64,000 bases of DNA from Roseateles noduli. Lineage in GTDB: Bacteria > Pseudomonadota > Gammaproteobacteria > Burkholderiales > Burkholderiaceae_C. Below, piece after piece: positions 27,454 to 35,407 of the stretch. The DNA is taken from positions 372,001-436,000 of the forward strand of contig NIOE01000006.1 of the NCBI GenBank assembly GCA_002205125.1, written 5' to 3'. The notes under the pieces were generated by a model. That model was given only the letters and a program-made list of their open reading frames with translations, was not told where the DNA came from and ran no database searches. A program made the position numbers and the translations under genes. Numbering within the stretch: position 1 is the stretch's first letter; every line of letters begins with the position of its first letter.

Positions 27454-28611
27454 ATGACACTCATCTCCAGACTCCTCAGCCGGGTCCGCCCGGACCTGAC
27501 CGCTTGCGCTGCGCAGATTCCGGCTGAAGCCGTCGCGCTGAAGGAGCGGCTCGACCAGCTATGCAAAATGCTGCCCAGTTCGCCGTCGTCGACGTCGTTG
27601 CGCGGGCTGGAAGCCGGCCGGCTTCCCGACGGGACGATCGTGATGAGTCCCCCGTCACCCACGCAGGCCCTGGCGTTCGCCGACGCCTGCGTGCGGCAGG
27701 ACATCCGCCGGGTGGTGGACCTGCGCTCTGCGCGCGAGAAGTCCGGTCGTTACGGGAGTCTGCTGGATGGGAACGCCAAGCCCATCGCTGGCGAGCACGG
27801 GACGGTGAAGGTCAGGCACCTGAAATCTCACGCCCCGCTGCTGTCTGTCGGCGGCCGCGTGCCGGCTGGCGATTCGCACACGCGCCGCGTCGCCGTCGGC
27901 TTGAATCGCCATGGAAAGCCCGTGCCTGGGTCGACGAAGGACCTCTCCGTGATCAGGATGCCGGTGGGCAGCGGCAAGGCGATTTCAGCGGACCGCCTCT
28001 TCGACGTCTGCATGCACCTGGCTCAAGTCGAAGAGAAGGAAGGCGGCGTCACGGCCTTCCAATGCGCCGACGGCGGCCACACCAGTGCAACCTTCGCCGC
28101 GGCCCGCGGTCTGGTCGAGCGTTTCAGGCGGGAAGCGATGCTCCCTGGAAATGTCGGCGAGTATGTGATGGAGGAGTGCGCCAAGGTATGCGGCCATCAC
28201 CGTCCGGACGTCTTCCGGGCCGATAACCTGGCGTCGTTGCTCCAGTTCGCGGATCGGTGCGTGGAGGCGCTGAATCGCGGCGAGTTGCGCGGTATCGGGC
28301 TTGCAGGCGTCCCGCCGCAGCTGCCGCCACCGCGCTCGGAGCGCCTGCCGGGTTCCATCCTGAAGTTGCCGCGATCGGTGTTCAAGGAAGCGGCAGACGG
28401 CGGCGAAAACAGAAAGGTCCGGGTGGCCTTCGCGAAGGAAGTGGACCTGCGCCATCTGACGGACACTGTGCACGACGACGACGATCCGTTCGAAGTCACC
28501 CGGACCGTCAAGGATGTGACCCGGCTCATCGCCGACGAAGATGGCACGGTCGTTCCCACCTTTGCGGCCAGGATCTTCAGCACGCCGGAGGAAGGGCACT
28601 CCGAGAGCTGA
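27454..28611 (+). CDS. PTP-like pseudophosphatase paralogue 3 with PP1-docking-like tail
   Basis: 385 aa, starting at MTLISRLLSRVRPDL. Family blocks are DGTIVMSPPSPTQALAF, IRRVVDLRSAREKSG, VIRMPVGSGKAISADRLF and FQCADGGHTSATFAAARGL. C204 is kept; Thr210 replaces the catalytic Arg and Gln203 the His. The Trp-Pro-Asp loop of active phosphatases is also absent. The tail has SILK at 301-304 and RVAF at 323-326 in RKVRVAFAKEV, resembling eukaryotic PP1-regulator sequences such as the RKVRF-type motif. The end is acidic (TVHDDDDPFEV). The last 35 bp overlap the convergent peptidase gene. It is most like paralogue 1 in the domain and like paralogue 2 in the tail. Confidence 0.75.
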   Translation: MTLISRLLSRVRPDLTACAAQIPAEAVALKERLDQLCKMLPSSPSSTSLRGLEAGRLPDGTIVMSPPSPTQALAFADACVRQDIRRVVDLRSAREKSGRYGSLLDGNAKPIAGEHGTVKVRHLKSHAPLLSVGGRVPAGDSHTRRVAVGLNRHGKPVPGSTKDLSVIRMPVGSGKAISADRLFDVCMHLAQVEEKEGGVTAFQCADGGHTSATFAAARGLVERFRREAMLPGNVGEYVMEECAKVCGHHRPDVFRADNLASLLQFADRCVEALNRGELRGIGLAGVPPQLPPPRSERLPGSILKLPRSVFKEAADGGENRKVRVAFAKEVDLRHLTDTVHDDDDPFEVTRTVKDVTRLIADEDGTVVPTFAARIFSTPEEGHSES

Positions 28612-29611
28612 TCGTCGACGACGCCTCGTCTCCACAATGTGTAGTCGGCGACGACACCGCATCCAAGACCGCCCGCGCCACCACCTCCGCCGCCACTGCG
28701 CCGAGCAGCGTCATGTCGCCGTCGACGTCCGCGGCGCCGGTGGCCAGCGCGAACATCACGTCGCCGTCCATCACCGTGTGAACGGGATGGATGGCTCGCG
28801 CCAGGCCGTCGTGCGCGATCTGTGCGAGCTTGGTGGCCTGCGCCTTCGTCAGGCGGGCGTCGGTCGCGATGACGCCGATCGTCGTGGCGCTGCCTTGCAG
28901 CGCGCCGCCGGGGCGCTCGCCGTCGAGCAGTGCCTGGACCGTCGAGCGCGGCCGTCCGTCCGCGCCGCGCGAGCCGGCGATCACCACCTCGCCGCCGTGC
29001 GGATGGACGACATCGCCCACCGCGTTGACGACGACCATCGCCGACAGCGTCATGCCGCCGATGCGCACCGTCGCCATCCCGAGCCCTCCCGGCATCGACC
29101 GCTCGACGCCGAGCAGCTTGCCCACCGTTGCGCCGGTCCCAGCGCCTATGCGTCCGCGCGCGCGTTCGCTGGCGGAGGCCGCGTCGCAGGCCGCGCGGCC
29201 CGCCGTCGCGTCGGGCGCGGTGTCGACACCGTGCCGCCACAGATCGAAGAGCACCGCCGCCGGCACGATGGGCACGCGCACCTGACCGACGGGGAAGCCA
29301 TGTCCGCGTTCCGCCAGCCAGCGCATCACGCCGTCCGCGGCCGCGAGGCCGAACGCGCTGCCGCCGGTGAGCAGGATCGCGTGGACCTGCTGGACCGTGT
29401 TCTCGGGACGCAGGAGGTCCAGATCGCGCGTGCCCGGCGCGGCGCCTCGCACATCGACGCCGGCCGTCACGCCGCCCTCGCAGAGCACGACGCTGCAGCC
29501 GGTAGGAACCGACGGATGCGTGAAGTGGCCGACCTTCAGGCCGGCGACATCGCAAAGGGCGCCGGCGTCCGCGCGCGACGCCGTCACGGCGCGGCCCAGG
29601 CCAGCGTTCAC
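28577..29611 (-). CDS. P1-family (DmpA/NylC-type) peptidase
   Basis: 344 aa from a GTG at 29611; a TTG at 29623 overlapping the upstream TGA is an alternative. It belongs to the self-cleaving S58/P1 family of N-terminal-nucleophile hydrolases (L-aminopeptidase/D-esterase DmpA, nylon oligomer hydrolase NylC). Evidence: VGHFTHPSVPTGCSVVL, ILLTGGSAFGLAAADGV, GAGTGATVGKLLG and LQGSATTIGVIATDARL. The mature beta chain should begin at T243 (GTG numbering), but the residue before it is Ala, where I expect Asn or Gly in well-studied relatives. The C-terminal half (HDGLARAIHPVHTVMDGD) is well kept. It probably trims peptides or amides in the cytoplasm. It follows the DUF3617-like gene closely, so the two may share a transcript. 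Confidence 0.88.
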   Translation of the reverse strand: MNAGLGRAVTASRADAGALCDVAGLKVGHFTHPSVPTGCSVVLCEGGVTAGVDVRGAAPGTRDLDLLRPENTVQQVHAILLTGGSAFGLAAADGVMRWLAERGHGFPVGQVRVPIVPAAVLFDLWRHGVDTAPDATAGRAACDAASASERARGRIGAGTGATVGKLLGVERSMPGGLGMATVRIGGMTLSAMVVVNAVGDVVHPHGGEVVIAGSRGADGRPRSTVQALLDGERPGGALQGSATTIGVIATDARLTKAQATKLAQIAHDGLARAIHPVHTVMDGDVMFALATGAADVDGDMTLLGAVAAEVVARAVLDAVSSPTTHCGDEASSTISSRSALPPAC

Positions 29612-29619
29612 GGGTTCGC

Positions 29620-30168
29620 TCAAGGCTTGGCGCCTTGCGGCTTCAGCGAGCCGCAGTCGCTGCCCAGATAGCGGGCCTCGCCGGTGGAACGGATCACCTC
29701 GGTCTTGCCGTCGCGCTGCGCGCGGATCTCGCTCTTCGTCTTGTAATGGTCCGGGCCGAGGAAGGTGATCTCGTTGGTGCCTTCCGAGGCCGGGTTGGTG
29801 CAGCGGAAGTTCACCAGCATCGTGTCGCCGGTGCGCTTGCTGTCGTGGGAGCACTTGCCGTCGGTGCGGGGCATCGCGGCGCGGTCGGCCTGTTCCTTGG
29901 TGACGCAGGATTTGAGCGTCAGCTCGCCGCCCTGGAAGTTCATGCTGACGCCGTGCTGCGACATCATCGATTCCATCTGCTTGCGCTGCTCGGGCGGCAG
30001 CGCCGCCATCTGCTTCTGCATCTGCTCCATCTGCGCCTGGCGCTGCGGATCGAGCTGGGGCTTCTGCCTGATCTCCCACAGCCCGGGCTTGAAGTCCTGG
30101 GCCGAGGCGGAGACCACGCCGGCCGCGAGCAGCAGTCCGACGATCAGGGAGGAGGGCGTGAAGGACAT
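29620..30168 (-). CDS. DUF3617-like exported protein
   Basis: 182 aa from MSFTPSSLIVGLLLAAG; an ATG four codons earlier (30180) is also possible. A clear signal peptide ends at VSASAQ. The mature part starts with DFKPGLWEI, the hallmark of DUF3617 proteins, has a Gln/Met-rich helix (QRQAQMEQMQKQMAALPPE) and four Cys in spaced positions, and ends in LGSDCGSLKPQGAKP. Proteins of this kind are periplasmic and of unknown function, common in Burkholderiales. The P1-peptidase gene begins at or within its stop, implying a shared transcript. Confidence 0.85.
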   Translation of the reverse strand: MSFTPSSLIVGLLLAAGVVSASAQDFKPGLWEIRQKPQLDPQRQAQMEQMQKQMAALPPEQRKQMESMMSQHGVSMNFQGGELTLKSCVTKEQADRAAMPRTDGKCSHDSKRTGDTMLVNFRCTNPASEGTNEITFLGPDHYKTKSEIRAQRDGKTEVIRSTGEARYLGSDCGSLKPQGAKP

Positions 30169-30211
30169 GACGGACTCCATCGCCGCAGGGTTGGGCGAGT
30201 GAGTCCAGTGT

Positions 30212-30314
30212 ACGCAGCGGCGAGTCGGGATGCACCGCTAGGCGGAAACCGGAGCCATAGCAGCGCTATGGCGAGGATTTCCAACGACGCGGTGCGCCCG
30301 AATCGCCGCTGCGT
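30212..30314. repeat. Long imperfect palindrome between minus-strand genes
   Basis: The outer arms ACGCAGCGG (30212-30220) and CCGCTGCGT (30306-30314) pair, and the pairing continues inward with few mismatches (GATGCACCGC against GCGGTGCG). A perfect inner stem is GCCATAGC / GCTATGGC (30254-30261, 30265-30272) with an AGC loop. It fills the gap between the acyl-CoA dehydrogenase stop (on the minus strand at 30314) and the DUF3617-like gene, so it may act as a terminator. It resembles the other long palindromes of this window. Confidence 0.75.
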
Positions 30315-31435
30315 CAGGCGAAGACGCCGGCTGTGTCCTGCATGCGCGCACTGACTTCGCCCAGGTGATGCAGCGAATCGCCGTACTGCATCTCCATGAC
30401 GGCCAGGCGCTTGAAGTAGTGGCTGCCGATGTACTCGTCGGTCACGCCGATGCCGCCGTGCAACTGCGTGCACTGCTGGCCGACGAAGCGCATCGACTGC
30501 CCCAGCTGCACCTTGGCCTGCGAGATCGCGCGGCGGCGTGCGTCCGCCGGCTCGTTCAGCTTGAGCGTGGCGAAGTAGCTCATCGAGCGCGCCAGCTCCA
30601 GCTGCATCTTGACGTCGGCCATGCGGTGGCGCAGCGCCTGGAAGCTCGCGATCGCGACGCCGAACTGCTTGCGCGTGTTCAGGTATTCGGCCGTCAACGC
30701 GACGAAGCGGTCCATCGCGCCGACGGCCTCGGCCGCCTGCGCCGCGATGGCGATGTCGACGGCGTGTTCCAGCACCGCCAGCCCGCGGTCCGGCCCGACC
30801 AGCAGCGTGGCGGGCGTGTCCTGCAGCGTGAGTTCGGCCGCGCGCGAGCCGTCGTGCAGCGCATAACCGCGCAGCGCGACGCCGGCCGCGTCCTTCGCGA
30901 CCAGGTACAGCGCGATGTTCGCGCCGGCTCCGCCCGCGCAGGCCGGCACGATGAACGCATCGGCCGCGTCGCCGGCCGGGACCACGCTCTTCGCGCCGGT
31001 CAGCCGGTGATCGGCGGTCGCGATCGTGTCGCAGATGTCGAGGCGGTAGCGCGCCTTGCGCTCCTGATGCGCGAGCACGACCAGCGCTTCGCCGCCGGCG
31101 ATGCGCGGCAGCCACTCGCCCTGCGCGGCGTCATCCGCCTGCGCGAACACGGCCGGCGCGACGAGTCCGCCCTGCGCATACGGCTCCATCACCAGGCCGC
31201 GGCCCAGCTCTTCCATGACGACCATCGCCTCGGCCGGGCCGAAGCCCAGGCCGCCGTGCGCTTCCGGCACGGCCAGCGCGGTCAGTCCCAGCCCGGCCAG
31301 CGCGTTCCAGGCGTCGCGCGAGAAGCCGCCCGCCTTCACGATCGCGCGGCGCTGCTCGAAGCCGTAATCCTTGTCGACGTAGCGCCGCACCGCGTCGCGC
31401 AGCGAGTTCTGGTCTTCGGTGAAGTCAAAATCCAT
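30314..31435 (-). CDS. Acyl-CoA dehydrogenase family protein
   Basis: 373 aa, starting at MDFDFTEDQNSLRDAVRRYV. It has the acyl-CoA dehydrogenase three-domain layout: helical N-terminus, beta-domain (weakly kept) and a C-terminal helical domain with RKQFGVAIASFQALRHRMAD and QLHGGIGVTDEYIGSHYFKR. The catalytic-Glu position of this subgroup lies in the LHGGIGVTDEY segment. It oxidises a CoA ester at C2-C3 and passes electrons to ETF. It is the second of two adjacent acyl-CoA dehydrogenase genes on the same strand, a pair often seen with two-subunit enzymes for unusual substrates such as branched or steroid-type acyl-CoAs. Confidence 0.92.
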   Translation of the reverse strand: MDFDFTEDQNSLRDAVRRYVDKDYGFEQRRAIVKAGGFSRDAWNALAGLGLTALAVPEAHGGLGFGPAEAMVVMEELGRGLVMEPYAQGGLVAPAVFAQADDAAQGEWLPRIAGGEALVVLAHQERKARYRLDICDTIATADHRLTGAKSVVPAGDAADAFIVPACAGGAGANIALYLVAKDAAGVALRGYALHDGSRAAELTLQDTPATLLVGPDRGLAVLEHAVDIAIAAQAAEAVGAMDRFVALTAEYLNTRKQFGVAIASFQALRHRMADVKMQLELARSMSYFATLKLNEPADARRRAISQAKVQLGQSMRFVGQQCTQLHGGIGVTDEYIGSHYFKRLAVMEMQYGDSLHHLGEVSARMQDTAGVFA

Positions 31436-31480
31436 CTCTGTTCTCCATCAATCGCCGCACGAACGGCCTTGAGCAAGCGG

Positions 31481-31558
31481 AACCCGGAGAACTGGCTTTG
31501 CCAGGCTCCTGGGTTCGCCCCCTTGGGGGGCGCGCGCAGCGCGTAGGGGGGTCAACCC
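31481..31558. repeat. Compound palindromic element between the dehydrogenase genes
   Basis: A first hairpin runs 31481-31515: AACCC, GGAG and CTGGC pair with GCCAG, CTCC and GGGTT around a TTT loop. A second follows at 31517-31531 (GCCCCC-TT-GGGGGGC), then GCGCGCAGCGCG, and another AACCC at 31554-31558 that could pair with GGGTT instead. This can switch between two folds. The C-run, G-run and CGCGCAGCGCG series resembles short palindromes I have seen scattered in Comamonadaceae and relatives. It lies between two co-directional genes and could weaken expression of the second. Confidence 0.65.
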
Positions 31559-32730
31559 AACACCGTTTGCGCGACGATGTTGCGCTGAACCTCGTTCGAG
31601 CCGCCGTAGATCGTCGTCTTGCGATAGTTGAAATAGTGGCTCGCGAGCGGCGCGCAGTGGGCCGCGCCGACCTGATCGCCCTGCCAGCCGGCCTCCATCG
31701 CCTCCTGGATGAAGGGTGTCGAATACGGTCCGGCGGCCAGCATCATCAGCTCGGTGTAGCGCTGCTGGATCTCGCTGCCGCGGATCTTCAGCAGGCCGGC
31801 CACGTCCAGCGACTGCTTGCCACTGGATTCGGCCGACAGCACGCGCAGCACCATCATCTCCAGCGCGACGATGTCCACCTCCAGCAGCGCGATCTGGTCG
31901 CGGAAACGCGGGTCGTCGTAGACGCCCTCGGCCTTGGCGATGCGCTTGAGCCGTTCGAGCTCGCGCTTGCCGCGGTTCACGTCGGCGATGTTGGTGCGCT
32001 CGTGCGCGAGCAGGTACTTGGCGTAGGTCCAGCCCTTGTTCTCCTCGCCGACGAGGTTCTCCGCCGGGACCACGACGTCGTCGAAGAAGACCTCGTTGAC
32101 CTCGTGCTCGCCGTCCAGCATGGTGATCGGCCGCACGGTCACGCCCGGCGACTTCATGTCGATGAGCAGGAAGGAGATGCCGGCCTGCGGCTTGACGCTC
32201 GTGTCGGTGCGCACCAGGCAGAAGATCCAGTCGCCGTACTGGCCCAGCGTGGTCCAGGTCTTCTGGCCGTTGACGACGTAGGTGTCGCCGCGGCGCTCGG
32301 CGCGCGTTTTGACCGAGGCCAGGTCCGAGCCCGAGCCCGGCTCGCTGTAGCCCTGGCTCCACCAGACGTCGCCGCTCATGATGCCGGGGAGGTGGCGCTC
32401 CTGCTGCTCGCGGGAGCCGAAAGCCATGATCACCGGGGCCACCATCACCGGCCCGAAAGGCACGACGCGCGGCGCGCCGGCCAGCGCACATTCCTCTTCG
32501 AAGAGGTGGCGCTGCACGGCGTTCCAGCCCGGACCGCCGAACTGCTTCGGCCAGGCCCAGCCGTGCCAGCCCTGCTTGCCGAGGATGCGCGCCCAGCGCT
32601 GCAGATCGTCCTTGTTCAGCCGCAGCGCGTTGTGCACCTTGTGGCTGATGTCCTTCGGAAGGTGCTCGGCCACCCACTGGCGGATGTCGGCCCGGAAGGC
32701 CTGTTCTTCGGGGGTGAAGTTGAGGTCCAT
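31552..32730 (-). CDS. Acyl-CoA dehydrogenase family protein
   Basis: 392 aa, starting at MDLNFTPEEQAFRADIRQW. The flavin-binding segments are well kept: QGYSEPGSGSDLASVKTRAE, TYVVNGQKTWTTLGQYGDW and, near the end, IYGGSNEVQRNIVAQTVLG. It is the large, typical partner of the 373-aa dehydrogenase downstream, and together they probably form a hetero-oligomeric enzyme. The isoaspartyl-peptidase gene is divergent, 208 bp away. A TetR-type operator candidate lies in that gap. The natural substrate is not evident from the neighbours, though an enoyl-CoA-hydratase-type gene lies within 2 kb. Confidence 0.93.
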   Translation of the reverse strand: MDLNFTPEEQAFRADIRQWVAEHLPKDISHKVHNALRLNKDDLQRWARILGKQGWHGWAWPKQFGGPGWNAVQRHLFEEECALAGAPRVVPFGPVMVAPVIMAFGSREQQERHLPGIMSGDVWWSQGYSEPGSGSDLASVKTRAERRGDTYVVNGQKTWTTLGQYGDWIFCLVRTDTSVKPQAGISFLLIDMKSPGVTVRPITMLDGEHEVNEVFFDDVVVPAENLVGEENKGWTYAKYLLAHERTNIADVNRGKRELERLKRIAKAEGVYDDPRFRDQIALLEVDIVALEMMVLRVLSAESSGKQSLDVAGLLKIRGSEIQQRYTELMMLAAGPYSTPFIQEAMEAGWQGDQVGAAHCAPLASHYFNYRKTTIYGGSNEVQRNIVAQTVLG

Positions 32731-32840
32731 GCGTCGTGTCTCCTGCGGTCCTTGATGTCTTGTCCTGCGCCCGTCGTGTGTCGTCGTGGGCTGTCGTGGG
32801 CCCGTCCTGCTGCGTGTCCCCGGACTGCGCAGGTTTTTAG

Positions 32841-32852
32841 CACGAGCGTTCG
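32841..32852. promoter_or_regulatory. Possible TetR-type operator
   Basis: CACGAGCGTTCG contains a near-palindrome ACGAG/CGTTC flanked by T-rich sequence; on the minus strand it reads CGAACGCTCGTG. Operators of TetR regulators that control acyl-CoA dehydrogenase genes often have AACGnnCGTT-like cores. It sits 110 bp upstream of the dehydrogenase start. This is a pattern guess from one site. Confidence 0.3.
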
Positions 32853-32938
32853 CTTTTTTCCTGTCCCGACCGGGACAAGCCCAGGGCCATCCCGGGGGCG
32901 GGGGAGAATGCGCGCCTTCCGGGCTCCGAAGATCCGCC

Positions 32939-34012
32939 ATGACCACCTCGTCCCCGACTTCGCCACCGGGCGCGCTCCCGAACGCGCTCCCGACCCTGTT
33001 CCCGACCTCCCTGCCGCGGCCGGTGCTCGCCCTGCACGGCGGCGCCGGCACGATCCGTCGCTCGAGCATGAGCGCGGACATGGAGGCGCGCTATCGCGCC
33101 GCGCTGGCGGAGATCCTGGCCGACGGCGCGACGCGGCTGGCGCGCGGCGACGCGGCGATGGACGTCGCCGTGGAGGCCGTGCGCCGGCTCGAGGAATGCG
33201 AGCTCTTCAACGCCGGCAAGGGCGCGGTCTACACGGCGGACCGGCGGCATGAGCTCGACGCCAGCGTCATGGACGGGCGCGATCGCAGCGCCGGCGCGGT
33301 GGCCGGCGTGACGCGGGTGCGCAATCCGGTGCTCGCGGCGCGGGCGGTGATGGCGCACAGCGGCCACGTGATGCTGATCGGCACGGCGGCGGACAGCTTC
33401 GCGTTCGAACAGGGCCTGGAGCGCGTGGCGCCCGACTGGTTCGGCACGCCGCAGCGGCTGGCGCAACTGGAGCAGGCGCGGGCGTCCGCGCTCGGCCAGA
33501 TGCTGGACCACGACGGACAGCAGGCGGTGACCGACGCCGGCGCGACGGGCTCGACCGGTGACGTCGCCGGAGGCCCCATCGACGAACAGACCAAGTTCGG
33601 CACCGTCGGCGCGGTGGTGCGCGACGCGGCGGGCCACCTCGCCGCGGCGACCTCCACCGGCGGGATGACGAACAAGCGGCCGGGCCGGGTCGGCGACTCG
33701 CCGATCCCCGGCGCCGGGTGTTACGCGGACGACCGCAGCGTCGCCGTCTCCTGCACGGGCACGGGGGAAGCCTTCATCCGCGCCGTCGCGGCCCATGAGA
33801 TCGGCGCACTGATGCGCATCGGCGGTCTGCCGCTGGCGGACGCTTGCGCCCGCGTCGTGTTCGAGGAGCTGCCCGCGGTGGGCGGCGACGGCGGACTGAT
33901 CGCGGTCGACACCCTGGGCAACGTCTGGCTCGGCTTCAACACCGAGGGCATGTACCGCGGCTGGGTCGAGGCGGGCGGGGTCCCCGTGGTCGGGGTGTAC
34001 CGGGAGGAGTGA
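32939..34012 (+). CDS. iaaA: Isoaspartyl peptidase / plant-type L-asparaginase
   Basis: 357 aa, starting at MTTSSPTSPPGALP. It is an N-terminal-nucleophile hydrolase: VLALHGGAGTIRR near the N-terminus, ELFNAGKGAVYT, MDGRDRSAGAVAGV, and the autocleavage site with Thr nucleophile T222 in EQTKFGTVGAVV, followed by STGGMTNKRPGRVGDSPIPG. The precursor cleaves itself before T222 to give alpha and beta chains. It removes isoaspartyl residues from peptides and can hydrolyse asparagine. A Pro/Leu-rich stretch of about 25 residues precedes the domain; it is not a typical signal peptide, so the enzyme is probably cytoplasmic. Confidence 0.94.
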   Translation: MTTSSPTSPPGALPNALPTLFPTSLPRPVLALHGGAGTIRRSSMSADMEARYRAALAEILADGATRLARGDAAMDVAVEAVRRLEECELFNAGKGAVYTADRRHELDASVMDGRDRSAGAVAGVTRVRNPVLAARAVMAHSGHVMLIGTAADSFAFEQGLERVAPDWFGTPQRLAQLEQARASALGQMLDHDGQQAVTDAGATGSTGDVAGGPIDEQTKFGTVGAVVRDAAGHLAAATSTGGMTNKRPGRVGDSPIPGAGCYADDRSVAVSCTGTGEAFIRAVAAHEIGALMRIGGLPLADACARVVFEELPAVGGDGGLIAVDTLGNVWLGFNTEGMYRGWVEAGGVPVVGVYREE

Positions 34013-34110
34013 GGCGGCGGCGGTGTTATGGTGCTGGCCGCATTGTTTGGTAACGAGCTGCTGGCCGCGTGGCGCCGCCCGGCAGCTTCCACGAGTGGAG
34101 AGATGTCGCT

Positions 34111-35226
34111 GTGATTCCGTCGCTGCAATCCGAAGGGCTGGTCCTGGCCGAGGTCAACGGCTGCCTGGGCCTGATCACCTTGAACCGTCCGCAGGCGCTG
34201 AACGCGCTGACGCTGCCCATGATCCGCGACCTGACCGCGCTGCTGACGGCGTGGGCGAAGGATCCCGCGATCCAGGCGGTCGCGCTGATCGGCGCCTGCC
34301 GCGAAGGCAAGCCCGCGGCGTTCTGCGCCGGGGGCGACATCCGCTTCTTCCACCAGGCCGCGCTCGCAGGTGGTGACGCGATGCAGGCGCTGGATGCGTT
34401 CTTCACCGAGGAATACGCGCTCAACCACCTCATCCACCAGTTCCCCAAGCCCTGCATCGCGCTGATGGACGGCGTCGTGATGGGCGGCGGCATGGGCATC
34501 AGCCAGGGCGCGCGGCTGCGCGTGCTGACGGAGCACTCGAAGTTGGCGATGCCCGAGACCAACATCGGCCTGTTCCCGGATGTGGGCGGCGGCTACTTCC
34601 TGTCGCGCTGCCCCGGCCACAGCGGCGAGTGGCTGGCGCTGACCGGGCAGGTCATCGGCGCGGGCGACGCGATCGAGCTCGGCCTGGGCGACGTCTTCGT
34701 CCGCAGCAGCGAGCTGCCGGCGATCGTCGAAGGCCTGCGGACCGGCGTGCAGGACAGCGCCGAGCACGTGGTCGCGACGGTGATGGAGCGCGTGGACCTG
34801 GCGCCGGTCGCCGAGCACTGGAACGCGCGCGCGCAGATCAACCGGCACTTCTCGGCCGCGTCCGTGCCGGCGCTGTTCGCGTCGCTTGAGGCGGACGCCG
34901 ATCCCTGGGCGCAGCAGACGCTGGCGACGCTGAAGCAGCGTTCGCCGCTGATGATGGCGGTCACGCTGGAGCAGATCCGTCGCGCCCGGACGATGAGCCT
35001 GTCCGACGACCTGCGCATGGAGCGCGACCTGGTGCACCACTGCTTCCACCTGCGGCCCGGCGCGGCCAGCGAGACGGTGGAGGGCGTGCGCGCGCTGGCC
35101 GTCGACAAGGACCATGCGCCGAAGTGGAACCCGGCGCGCGTCGAGGACGTGACGCGCGCCGATGTCGACGCTTTCTTCCAGAGCCCCTGGACGGCAGCCT
35201 CGCACCCACTGCGCACGCTCGACTGA
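34111..35226 (+). CDS. Enoyl-CoA hydratase family, 3-hydroxyisobutyryl-CoA hydrolase type
   Basis: 371 aa from a GTG at 34111, preceded by GGAGA; an earlier in-frame GTG at 34069 is less likely. The crotonase fold is clear: LITLNRPQALNALTLPMI, AFCAGGDIRFFHQ (oxyanion hole), DGVVMGGGMGISQGA and MPETNIGLFPDVGGGYFLS. The long C-terminal region and the MPETxIGLFPDVGG block match 3-hydroxyisobutyryl-CoA hydrolases of valine breakdown more than true hydratases. It acts in the cytoplasm. No other valine-pathway gene is next to it; the acyl-CoA dehydrogenases nearby could be functionally related. Confidence 0.88.
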   Translation: MIPSLQSEGLVLAEVNGCLGLITLNRPQALNALTLPMIRDLTALLTAWAKDPAIQAVALIGACREGKPAAFCAGGDIRFFHQAALAGGDAMQALDAFFTEEYALNHLIHQFPKPCIALMDGVVMGGGMGISQGARLRVLTEHSKLAMPETNIGLFPDVGGGYFLSRCPGHSGEWLALTGQVIGAGDAIELGLGDVFVRSSELPAIVEGLRTGVQDSAEHVVATVMERVDLAPVAEHWNARAQINRHFSAASVPALFASLEADADPWAQQTLATLKQRSPLMMAVTLEQIRRARTMSLSDDLRMERDLVHHCFHLRPGAASETVEGVRALAVDKDHAPKWNPARVEDVTRADVDAFFQSPWTAASHPLRTLD

Positions 35227-35292
35227 TCGTCGGACGACGCCGGGGCCGGGGGACGTCCATCGCTCGCGTTGTGCATCGCCCGCGTTGTCCCT

Positions 35293-35307
35293 CCCGTCGG
35301 TGACGGG
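35293..35307 (+). terminator. Small hairpin after the hydrolase gene
   Basis: CCCGTC and GACGGG pair around a GGT loop, 66 bp after the hydrolase stop and about 100 bp before the TonB receptor start. The following bases are CAACACCC, so there is no U-tract. It is a weak candidate. Confidence 0.35.
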
Positions 35308-35407
35308 CAACACCCGACCCCCGGTTTTCAGAGAACCTTCACACCGCCTCCCTAGAGTCGCCGGTCTTCGCACGCCACGTGCGAGTCGATTTCGGAGCGA
35401 CGGACGG

